DNA of 24,871 nucleotides from positions 1 to 24,871 of the forward strand of contig CAYXVB010000040.1 of assembly GCA_964467785.1 (NCBI GenBank). Reading direction: 5' to 3'. Positions within the stretch are counted from its first letter, which is position 1, and the number at the start of each line of letters is the position of its first letter. Both the position numbers and the translations under genes were made by a program. Below are positions 16,439 through 22,862 of the stretch, piece by piece. This DNA is from CAYXVB01 sp964467785 (lineage in GTDB: Bacteria > Bdellovibrionota > UBA1018). The notes below the pieces were generated by a model. It was given only the letters and a program-made list of their open reading frames with translations, ran no database searches and was not told the DNA's origin.

Positions 16439-17727
16439 GCTTCTTCGAGGCCGTCCTCGCGCTCGGGCAGGCCCTGCGCGAGGCGGGGCGAATGCTGCGA
16501 GAGCACCTCGAAGCTGGCGCGGTTGCAGTACTTGCTGATTTGATGGATCGACGAGTAGGTGAGGAACGGCGCCCGGTGCTTGGGCGAGTTCGGCATGCGC
16601 AGCCGGTGGTATTGGTTGGAGGTCATGTCGTGCATGAGCGCTGCCAGCGCCGCGTCGCCCGCGCCATTGGTGTTCTTGATCTTGGCCGGGCCGCCTAGAT
16701 AAGGGTTGATGTGCGTGTAGGTGCGAATCGGGCTCTGGCAATCCTGTCTCCGCATGGCGCGCGAGTACTCGTACTTGTTGTACTCTGGGATCGACTTGCT
16801 CACGATCGGGTCGTCGGTATGTCGGGCTAACGCCGCATCCACGTGCGCGCCGATGTAAAGCCCGCGCGGGCCGACAGTGAGCAGCGCGAAGTCCACCCAG
16901 TCGAGCGCCTTGTCGAGCGCGAGCAGCGCATCGCTTTCGTCGAAGAGCGCCTGGGCTTCGCCTTCGTTCATCGCCAGCACGGTCACGTACTCAGGCAGGA
17001 TGCGGGAGAGCCATTCGCGCTTCTCTTTGACGAGCCCTTTGGTGCCGAGCGAGAAGATCACGGGAACCCCGTGCTCCTTGGCCAGCTTGAGCGCCTTCAT
17101 TGAGGATTCGTAAAGCGGGGCAGATTCGTCGCGGAAAAGGTAGCTCGACACGAGGATCGCGCCAGCCTCGCGGATCAGCTCGGGCTTCACCGCGGTGACG
17201 GGCAGGTCGTTCATGATGCCCTTGGCGATGGCAAACGTGCGCTCGCCGTCGGGCGTGATCAGGCAGAGCGCGCGGCCCATCGGTCCCGCGCACGGAGCGA
17301 GGTAGGAGAAATCGACGAGCGAATGGGTCGTCGTGATGTATTTGAACGCCTCGTCGCCGACGCGGATGGGGTCGGAGATCGTCCCGAGCGCCACCGCGCG
17401 CGCTTCGGCCAGCACCGCGAAGTTATGAAGCGTGTTGCCGATGCTGCCGCCAGCGTAGATGCCTTCGAGCAAGCCGCGCTTACGCACCTCGGCGAGCATC
17501 TGCTCCATGCGCTCATCGGGCAGGATGTAGGATTCGCTCTTGTTGAGCTCATACTGCCGGAGGAAATCGTCGTCCACTCGCGCCTCGAGATCGACAATCA
17601 ATTGGTCGATCCCCACGACGAAAACCGAATCCCCGGCGTGCACGTTCGAAGTGAAGTCGAACTTGCGGCGTTCGTTAGAGTCGACAGGGAAGTAGTGCTT
17701 CGTCTTACGTTTGCCGGGAAAACGCAT
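16423..17727 (-). CDS. gsk: Inosine-guanosine kinase
   Basis: A 434-residue PfkB/ribokinase-family kinase that phosphorylates guanosine and inosine to GMP and IMP in purine salvage. It matches the E. coli Gsk protein as I recall it along its length and has the same size: the N-terminus FPGKRKTKHYFPV, VVGIDQLIVDLEA, YAGGSIGNTLHNF, LAMNEGEAQAL, YSRAMRRQDCQSPIRTYTHI, and the C-terminus QHSPRLAQGLPERED-LEEAYWEL. The ATP/catalytic motif NTNGAGD is at 352-358, with D358 the expected base. No strong ribosome site precedes the ATG at 17727. The gene overlaps the convergent PAP2 gene by 16 bases. Upstream lies the 71-bp gap to the EamA gene, which holds an inverted repeat. Confidence 0.96.
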   Translation of the reverse strand: MRFPGKRKTKHYFPVDSNERRKFDFTSNVHAGDSVFVVGIDQLIVDLEARVDDDFLRQYELNKSESYILPDERMEQMLAEVRKRGLLEGIYAGGSIGNTLHNFAVLAEARAVALGTISDPIRVGDEAFKYITTTHSLVDFSYLAPCAGPMGRALCLITPDGERTFAIAKGIMNDLPVTAVKPELIREAGAILVSSYLFRDESAPLYESSMKALKLAKEHGVPVIFSLGTKGLVKEKREWLSRILPEYVTVLAMNEGEAQALFDESDALLALDKALDWVDFALLTVGPRGLYIGAHVDAALARHTDDPIVSKSIPEYNKYEYSRAMRRQDCQSPIRTYTHINPYLGGPAKIKNTNGAGDAALAALMHDMTSNQYHRLRMPNSPKHRAPFLTYSSIHQISKYCNRASFEVLSQHSPRLAQGLPEREDGLEEAYWEL

Positions 17728-17750
17728 AAATAGGGTTCTGGCTTAGACGG

Positions 17751-17769
17751 GTTGACGCAATTAGTCAAC
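17751..17769. promoter_or_regulatory. 6-7-6 inverted repeat upstream of gsk
   Basis: GTTGAC (17751-17756) and GTCAAC (17764-17769) form a perfect inverted repeat with a 7-base spacer, 24 bases upstream of the gsk ATG. On the minus strand it includes TTGACT (17768-17763), a possible -35, but the hexamer 17 bases on (TAAGCC) is a poor -10. It could be an operator or chance. Confidence 0.3.
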
Positions 17770-17798
17770 TAAGGAGTGTCGGGAATGTTTAGAATCTG

Positions 17799-18737
17799 TC
17801 AGTTCGGATCGACCGGAGCCGGGATGGCGGCCCTGGACCTCGTCCCCGAGGAGCGGAGCGCCAGGAGCACACCCCCAAAAATCATCAGGCTTGCCATGAG
17901 CGTCCGAAGCGAGATCACTTCCCCGAACCAGAAGTAGGCGAGGGTCGAGGCGACTATCGGCTGGAGGTAGACGAAGATCGAGACCGAACTGCTCGAGGCG
18001 TAGGTCAGGGTCCAAACGTTCAGGAAATACGTGGCCAGGGTTCCGCCTAGGATCGCGAAGATCATGCTCGATAGCAGCGCCGGCGTCAGCAGTGGGGGAG
18101 TAAAATGCGTGTAGTCCGGAACGGCCAACAGAGTCAGGCCCACGCTGCCGTAGGCAAAAAGCCAGGTGGTCGTCCAAACGCGATCATGGGTTTCCAGGAA
18201 CTTCTTGGCATACGAGAGGAACAGCGCGTAGCTCAGGCAATTGAGGATCGTCAGGCCGTCGCCCAGCGCGGTTTCCGCGGAGAGGGTGAGGTCCTCGACT
18301 TTGCGAATCACGAGCACGCCGCCAAAAGCGAGGATGAATCCGATCAGGCGTCGCAGCGTCAGCCGCTCCTGACCGCGCAGAGTGACGACCAAAAGCGTGA
18401 AGACCGGAATCAGCGTGTTGAGGATCGCGCTGTTGGTCGCCGTCGTGTGCCGAAGCCCCACCAGAAAAGAGCCTTGGTTGATCACGGAGCCCAGCAGCGA
18501 AAACGCGATCATCGGCACGAAGAACCGGCGACCGTCCGACGGGAAGCGGTCCCGGCGATAGACGTAGGCGATCGCGAACATGATGATCGAACAGATGATG
18601 ATGCGGATGCTCGCCCAAACCAGAGGAGGAAACGCGCCGACGACGATCTTGGTCACGACGTAGTTGATCCCAAAAAGCACCTGTATGGTGACCAGACCGG
18701 CAATGAGCAGGGCTTTGGGCGGGGCTGAATTCGTCAT
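17799..18737 (-). CDS. EamA/DMT-superfamily transporter
   Basis: A 312-residue inner-membrane protein with about ten hydrophobic helices arranged as two EamA repeats (roughly 8-145 and 158-297). The typical first helix LFGINYVVTKIVVGAFPPLVWASIRI, the end of repeat one (LIGFILAFGGVLVIRK) and the end of repeat two (VYLQPIVASTLAYFWFGEVISLRTLMASLMIFGGVLLAL) are all present. Members export amino acids, nucleosides or other metabolites; the substrate cannot be read. It lies upstream of gsk on the same strand with a 71-bp gap, so co-transcription is possible, and a nucleoside link is only a guess. The start codon ATG 18737 has no good Shine-Dalgarno. Confidence 0.92.
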   Translation of the reverse strand: MTNSAPPKALLIAGLVTIQVLFGINYVVTKIVVGAFPPLVWASIRIIICSIIMFAIAYVYRRDRFPSDGRRFFVPMIAFSLLGSVINQGSFLVGLRHTTATNSAILNTLIPVFTLLVVTLRGQERLTLRRLIGFILAFGGVLVIRKVEDLTLSAETALGDGLTILNCLSYALFLSYAKKFLETHDRVWTTTWLFAYGSVGLTLLAVPDYTHFTPPLLTPALLSSMIFAILGGTLATYFLNVWTLTYASSSSVSIFVYLQPIVASTLAYFWFGEVISLRTLMASLMIFGGVLLALRSSGTRSRAAIPAPVDPN

Positions 18738-18774
18738 ACAGTATGTTGTTTAGGATACCGTATGAATCCGGAGA

Positions 18775-18809
18775 ATTGTACCCTTTTGAGTTCGTTCGCC
18801 TCGAACTCA
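18775..18809 (-). promoter_or_regulatory. Candidate operator and -10 for the EamA gene
   Basis: A perfect 8-7-8 inverted repeat, TGAGTTCG (18787-18794) and CGAACTCA (18802-18809), sits seven bases upstream (minus-strand sense) of TACAAT (18780-18775), a 5/6 match to -10. No good -35 is present, which fits a regulated promoter or a chance arrangement. A smaller hairpin, CGCCAA-TCGG-TTGGCG, lies at 18814-18829 between this site and the end of the next gene. Confidence 0.35.
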
Positions 18810-18848
18810 TTTCCGCCAATCGGTTGGCGCGGATGATGGCCGCGCTTC

Positions 18849-19235
18849 TTATTTGCGATCGACGGCGCTCAGTCGGCTTTTGAATCCGGTGAAGCGCGGT
18901 CCATGGCGCGCGGAATCCACGAGCCGCGGACCCACGGCGAAGCCCGCGACCGCGCCGCTCAAGAAGGCGATGAACGGATCCGCGGAAAAGCCCGCCGTCT
19001 CTCCTCCGGTCGCGGTGGAGCTTTCCGACGGGCTTACGCCCTTCGCGCCTCCCCGCATCACCAGGCCCGTGAGAAAGCCCGCGATCGCGATGCCCGCGAC
19101 CAGCGAGCCTGGGCGGTTTTCGATCAGCCGATTGAGCTGGTCGCTCCAGTCTCCGAGCTGCGCCATACCGCTCCGCAGGCGCGATTCAGCGTCGTTAAAG
19201 ACTTCCTCCAGCGATGCTTTGCTGTTTGCGTTCAT
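18849..19235 (-). CDS. Small DUF883/ElaB-YqjD-like membrane protein
   Basis: A 128-residue protein from the ATG at 19235 (an upstream in-frame start at 19301 would add 22 non-conserved residues). The N-terminal 45 residues are charged and helical (SKASLEEVFNDAESRLRSG). ENRPG and a glycine-rich hydrophobic helix follow (SLVAGIAIAGFLTGLVMRGG), resembling the C-terminal anchor of ElaB/YqjD proteins. Unlike those, it continues with a Ser/Gly/Thr-rich linker and a second hydrophobic segment (PFIAFLSGAVAGFAVGPRLV). ElaB/YqjD proteins associate with ribosomes at the inner membrane; that function here is only a guess. It is divergent from the glycosyltransferase gene across 150 bp. Confidence 0.72.
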   Translation of the reverse strand: MNANSKASLEEVFNDAESRLRSGMAQLGDWSDQLNRLIENRPGSLVAGIAIAGFLTGLVMRGGAKGVSPSESSTATGGETAGFSADPFIAFLSGAVAGFAVGPRLVDSARHGPRFTGFKSRLSAVDRK

Positions 19236-19385
19236 GGATGGCGTGTCGTGCAACTGATGTGCCCTCAAATAGCCGCGACAGATCGCCGCGACCGGACTCA
19301 TTGCATTTTGAAGCGTTCTGGGCTTAATAATGGAGCCTCACTCTCATGAGTTCCAAGACAACCCGAATTCAGCAAAGGTGCACCC

Positions 19386-20180
19386 GTGGGCAGGCCGGTT
19401 TCCGCAGTTCTCATTGTTCGAAACGAAGAAAAGCAGATCGCCCGCGCGTTGGGTTCTCTGATTTGGGCTGACGAGATTCTGGTCGTCGACGCAATGAGCA
19501 CAGATCGGACGCTTGAGATCTGCAACGACCCTTCCGCGCCGTGGGCCCAAAAGGTCAGAGTGTTGCAACGCGCGTGGACCGGATTCAAAGATCAGCGCAA
19601 CTATTCCCTCGAGCAGGCGCGCCACGACTGGATCCTCGTCGTCGATGGCGACGAGGCGTGCACGAAGGAGCTGGCTGACCGAATCCAGGGACTGATGGGA
19701 TCGGAGCAGGAGCCGGAGTTTCGGGCCTACAAAGTCCAGCGCATCGAGTATCTGCTCGGGGTGCCGATCCGTCACGGAATCTGGAATCCCAGCTATCAGG
19801 ACCGTTTCTTTCATCGGGCTGGCGTCCGTTACGTCAATGAGGTGCACGAGTTCCCGATGTTCCCCCGGCCACCCGGGATGATCCACGAGCCGTTGCTTCA
19901 CGATCCGGCTAATTCGCCCGAGCGAATCCTTGGCAAGATGAACTTTTACACCACGATCGAGGCGCGCGACCGCGTGATGCAAGGGCAGAGGACCAACTGG
20001 TTCCACCTGATTTTCACGTTCCCGGCAATGAGCTTCAAGAACTTCGTCTATTACGGAGCTTATAAGGACGGAATGCCCGGTCTGATCTGCTCGCTGCTCG
20101 AGGGCCTCTCGCGTACGGTTCGCCACATCAAGATGTGGCAGTTCCAGCGCGAGTTGGATGCAAAAAAACGATCCGGTTGA
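19386..20180 (+). CDS. Family 2 glycosyltransferase, WaaE/KdtX-like
   Basis: A 264-residue GT-A glycosyltransferase. The start is a GTG at 19386 with AAAGGTG a few bases upstream, and the conserved fold begins at once: VSAVLIVRNEEKQIARALGSLIWADEILVVDAMSTDRT. The nucleotide-sugar and metal site is VVDGDEA (about residue 80). The segment GIWNPSYQDRFFHRAGVRYVNEVHEF is characteristic of the WaaE-type lipopolysaccharide core glycosyltransferases. The C-terminal 60 residues contain a hydrophobic/aromatic stretch (NWFHLIFTFPAMSFKNFVYYGAY) typical of the same branch. It probably adds a sugar to lipopolysaccharide or another surface glycan at the cytoplasmic face; donor and acceptor are unknown. It converges on the cytochrome gene 37 bp downstream. 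Confidence 0.9.
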   Translation: MGRPVSAVLIVRNEEKQIARALGSLIWADEILVVDAMSTDRTLEICNDPSAPWAQKVRVLQRAWTGFKDQRNYSLEQARHDWILVVDGDEACTKELADRIQGLMGSEQEPEFRAYKVQRIEYLLGVPIRHGIWNPSYQDRFFHRAGVRYVNEVHEFPMFPRPPGMIHEPLLHDPANSPERILGKMNFYTTIEARDRVMQGQRTNWFHLIFTFPAMSFKNFVYYGAYKDGMPGLICSLLEGLSRTVRHIKMWQFQRELDAKKRSG

Positions 20181-20217
20181 GCTTTTGTTGGCTCTCGTTT
20201 GCTGATCGACTCGTCCC

Positions 20218-20643
20218 TCATGGGGCGGCTGGGGTCTGAGCCGCCGGAGCACTCGACTGCCCGGAGGTCTCCGCGGGTCCCGCGGGTCCCGCTGGTAAAG
20301 AAGCGAAGAATGCCGCCAGATTGTCGATTTCCGAATCGCTCAGGGGCTTGGCCAGGGGACTCATGACGGGATTTTTGCGCTCATCGGAGCGGAAGTCCTT
20401 GAGCTGCTTGACCAGATATTCTTCCTTTTGTCCCGCAAGATTGGGCCATAGGGGATTCATGCTCACGCCCTGGGGGCCGTGACAAGCGAGGCAGACTGCC
20501 GCAGCCGCTCTACCTGCTTTGGGATCTCCTGACGCATGTGCGGGTAAATATGTCCCAAGAAAGGCCATGAGTCCGACCATTCCAATCCATTTGGAATTCA
20601 TCATCGAATCGAACCCTTTGTAGATCGCGCCTTTGTTTTTCAT
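20218..20643 (-). CDS. Periplasmic c4/c553-type monoheme cytochrome c
   Basis: A 141-residue protein with one haem c motif, CLACH (C51, C54, H55), and a probable distal Met ligand in NPVMSPLA (M94). The pattern CHGPQG...PNLAGQKEEYLVKQLKDFRSDERKNP matches cytochromes of the c4/c553 class, which carry single electrons in the periplasm. The ATG at 20643 is preceded by AAGGAG at a good distance. A second possible start at 20604 would give a more normal signal peptide. Cleavage is expected after AHA (about residue 37). The C-terminus is a Pro/Ala/Gly-rich tail of about 20 residues built from repeated GPA units. The gene is divergent from the haem-barrel gene (141-bp shared upstream region), which suggests joint function. 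Confidence 0.9.
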   Translation of the reverse strand: MKNKGAIYKGFDSMMNSKWIGMVGLMAFLGTYLPAHASGDPKAGRAAAAVCLACHGPQGVSMNPLWPNLAGQKEEYLVKQLKDFRSDERKNPVMSPLAKPLSDSEIDNLAAFFASLPAGPAGPAETSGQSSAPAAQTPAAP

Positions 20644-20784
20644 CACTTGACTCCTTTACTGCTGTGTTCTGGGGACGTATAGCTGCCAGCGGCATAGCTC
20701 CTGCTACTGCGGGCGGCAAAAGTATGACGCGCATTTAGCAGAATTCGCGCCAGCCCCCCATGAGAAGTTTTTCGGAAGGGATCC

Positions 20785-22017
20785 ATGAGTTTTCTAAAAC
20801 AGTCAGTTCGAAACGGAATCATTACCCTTGGCGCTTTGGCCGCAGCGCTGGCCCCGTCGGTCTCCCAAGCGCGTCCGGAATATGCGGCGCGCCTGGGTTA
20901 TCTCAATTGCACCGCCTGCCATGTGAGCTCCACCGGCGGCGGACCCCGCACAGTCGACGGCAAAATGTGGGGCGGCCGTGGCGGCAATCCCACGTCCTGG
21001 GTTTCCAAGCAGGATCTCTTTTCGGTCGACTTCCGCTCGATCGGGCTCTTTCCGTCGAATCCCAAGACCGCGGCGGCGAGCGAAGTCGCACTCATGGCGG
21101 TCACGCCCCAGGCCAACGTCAAGATCACTGACCTAAAGGACGGGGGAGTGGAAACCCACCTCGTCACCGGTGTGCAGCTAGGGCTCCTGGGCTTTGGTGG
21201 CGTCGTGCCGCGCGAATCCTATGTGCTTGCGCGCCTTAAGGATCCGTCGGACAGCGCCCTGGTCAAGGACATCGTTTTCGGGCGCTTCATCGTGCCTTAC
21301 GGTGTGATGACCGACGAGCATCGCAGCTATACGCGCGCGCAGAACCGCACCGGCATGTATGACTTCGAGATGGGTGCGCTCGTCTCGGGCGACCTTCTTC
21401 CGTATCTGCATCATGACCTTGGCGTCACGACCGGGTTTCAGAACGGCGGCAACTTCGTGGCCAACGATCAGACTTACGAGCTTTTTGCTAACTTGCGGGC
21501 CACCTTGCCGGGCCTTCCTTTCCATGTCGGAACGAGCTGGAGCCAGCACCATTCCGATAACGCGGCCTATGATCCGTTCTCGGCGTCTTTGTATACCGGC
21601 TGGTCGCTCGATCGGCTGAGTCACGGACTGCTTCGGGGGGCGCTGCTTTTCGAATATGAGGTCGCGCATGGCTGGAACGACCCCGCTCGAAATTCGATCA
21701 ACCTCGGCAAGTTTTTCGCTTCCTCGGTCTATCAGGCCGCGGTCAAGGATTCCTACTCCGCCGGAGCGTACGGTCTCGCGGACATCGTGCTCACCGACAA
21801 ATGGTCGCTCTTTTACAAATACGATCGGCTGGCCTTTGATCTCCGATATCCTGGCGACGCGTTCAATCGCCACGGAATCGGCGCCAAGTACTACTTCAAT
21901 CCTTACATGAGCCTTTCGGGCCGCTACGAGATTTCTTCGTCCGGCCGCGACGACCTCAACACCGGGACGGCCAATACGCGCAATGACGTCCTGCTCTACT
22001 TCATCACCTCAATCTAA
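20785..22017 (+). CDS. Outer-membrane beta-barrel with N-terminal haem c motif (Cyc2-like fused cytochrome-porin architecture)
   Basis: A 410-residue exported protein with a Sec signal cleaved after SQA (residue 29). A haem-binding CTACH at 42-46 follows almost at once, then a glycine-rich stretch (STGGGP). The rest, about 340 residues, shows alternating hydrophobic and polar residues with many aromatic belts, for example VLTDKWSLFYKYDRLAFDLRY and GIGAKYYFNPYMSLSGRYEISSSG, separated by short Asp/Asn/Gly turns. This indicates a barrel of roughly 14-18 strands. A single haem before a porin-like barrel is the known layout of Cyc2 iron oxidases, which pass electrons through the outer membrane. 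Whether this is a Cyc2 homologue or a convergent family cannot be decided by eye. A purine-rich GGAAGGG precedes the ATG. The diheme lipoprotein gene follows after 16 bp, clearly one operon. Confidence 0.85.
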   Translation: MSFLKQSVRNGIITLGALAAALAPSVSQARPEYAARLGYLNCTACHVSSTGGGPRTVDGKMWGGRGGNPTSWVSKQDLFSVDFRSIGLFPSNPKTAAASEVALMAVTPQANVKITDLKDGGVETHLVTGVQLGLLGFGGVVPRESYVLARLKDPSDSALVKDIVFGRFIVPYGVMTDEHRSYTRAQNRTGMYDFEMGALVSGDLLPYLHHDLGVTTGFQNGGNFVANDQTYELFANLRATLPGLPFHVGTSWSQHHSDNAAYDPFSASLYTGWSLDRLSHGLLRGALLFEYEVAHGWNDPARNSINLGKFFASSVYQAAVKDSYSAGAYGLADIVLTDKWSLFYKYDRLAFDLRYPGDAFNRHGIGAKYYFNPYMSLSGRYEISSSGRDDLNTGTANTRNDVLLYFITSI

Positions 22018-22033
22018 GAAGGGAACAGAAGTC

Positions 22034-22837
22034 ATGTTCAAAGGTATGAATCCAGTCCTCAAAAAGGTGAGTCCGGTGGCTGCAGGAGCGGGACTGCTCG
22101 CGGTGGTCGTCCTCGCGGGTTGTGGAAACGCGCAGATGCCATTTGCGCCCGGCGCGCTCAACGCGAAAGCGGGCGCAGGCGCTAATGCCCAGGTGGGCAA
22201 ACCCAATGGGGGTTCGAGTCCCGGTGCCGTCAAGGTGAGCTACACCCGTGACGTGCTTCCCGTCTTTCAAAAGAACTGCGCGATGTGCCACGGTGCCGGA
22301 AGGATGAACCCAAAGGACTGGACGAGTTACGATGTCGCCTTCGCCAACAAGGATTTGATCCTGCTCCGGGTCGTGACCCAAAAGGACATGCCTCTCGGCA
22401 TTCCACTGTCGGAATCCGAGCGCGAGCTGATTGGCGAGTGGATCAAGCTGGGTGCTCTCGACGCGCCGGTGGAAACAGCTCCTGCACCGGTCCCCGAGCC
22501 GCAGCCCACGGCGATGCCGACGCCGACGCCAACGCCCGAACCCACTGCGACGGCGACACCGGTTCCGTCTCCGGAACCCGTGCCCTCGCCGACACTCATC
22601 TTGAACCCGATCTATCGCGGACAGGTCCGCGACATCTTTGTTAATCGCTGTTCCATGTGTCATGGCGAAGGCAAGATGAATCCCAGCGACTGGACGGATT
22701 ACGCCCAGGCCTTTGCCAAGAAGGATCTGATCCTTCAGCGCGTGGTAGTCGAAGGCACCATGCCGATGGGAGCCCCGCTCGAAGATGCGGATCGCGAGCT
22801 GATCCGTCGCTGGATCGACAACGGCGCGCTCGAGTGA
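22034..22837 (+). CDS. Diheme cytochrome c lipoprotein with duplicated haem domains
   Basis: A 267-residue lipoprotein whose signal ends VVLAGC (Cys30). It has two similar haem domains: CAMCH at 82-86 and CSMCH at 206-210. Each is followed by MNP-DWT-Y, a KDLIL-RVV stretch, a Met-Pro (M119; M243 or M245) as likely distal ligand, and a final RELI--WI--GAL helix. The domains are joined by a Pro/Thr/Glu-rich linker of about 40 residues (150-188), which may let one domain reach away from the membrane. The ATG at 22034 has AAGGGA upstream; the frame is open further back but overlaps the barrel gene. It probably exchanges electrons between the barrel protein and periplasmic cytochromes. The gene ends 25 bp before a convergent gene with no clear terminator between. 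Confidence 0.9.
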   Translation: MFKGMNPVLKKVSPVAAGAGLLAVVVLAGCGNAQMPFAPGALNAKAGAGANAQVGKPNGGSSPGAVKVSYTRDVLPVFQKNCAMCHGAGRMNPKDWTSYDVAFANKDLILLRVVTQKDMPLGIPLSESERELIGEWIKLGALDAPVETAPAPVPEPQPTAMPTPTPTPEPTATATPVPSPEPVPSPTLILNPIYRGQVRDIFVNRCSMCHGEGKMNPSDWTDYAQAFAKKDLILQRVVVEGTMPMGAPLEDADRELIRRWIDNGALE

Positions 22838-22862
22838 GTCTCCCGCGAGCGAAGCTGGAGTC

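Noticed and set aside
18814..18829. Hairpin CGCCAA-TCGG-TTGGCG as terminator of the DUF883-like gene
   Set aside because: The stem is only six pairs and no T run follows on either strand.
22503..22593. Repeated CCGACGCC-like units as a tandem DNA repeat or small CRISPR
   Set aside because: They simply encode the Pro/Thr/Glu linker of the diheme cytochrome in frame and have no spacer structure.
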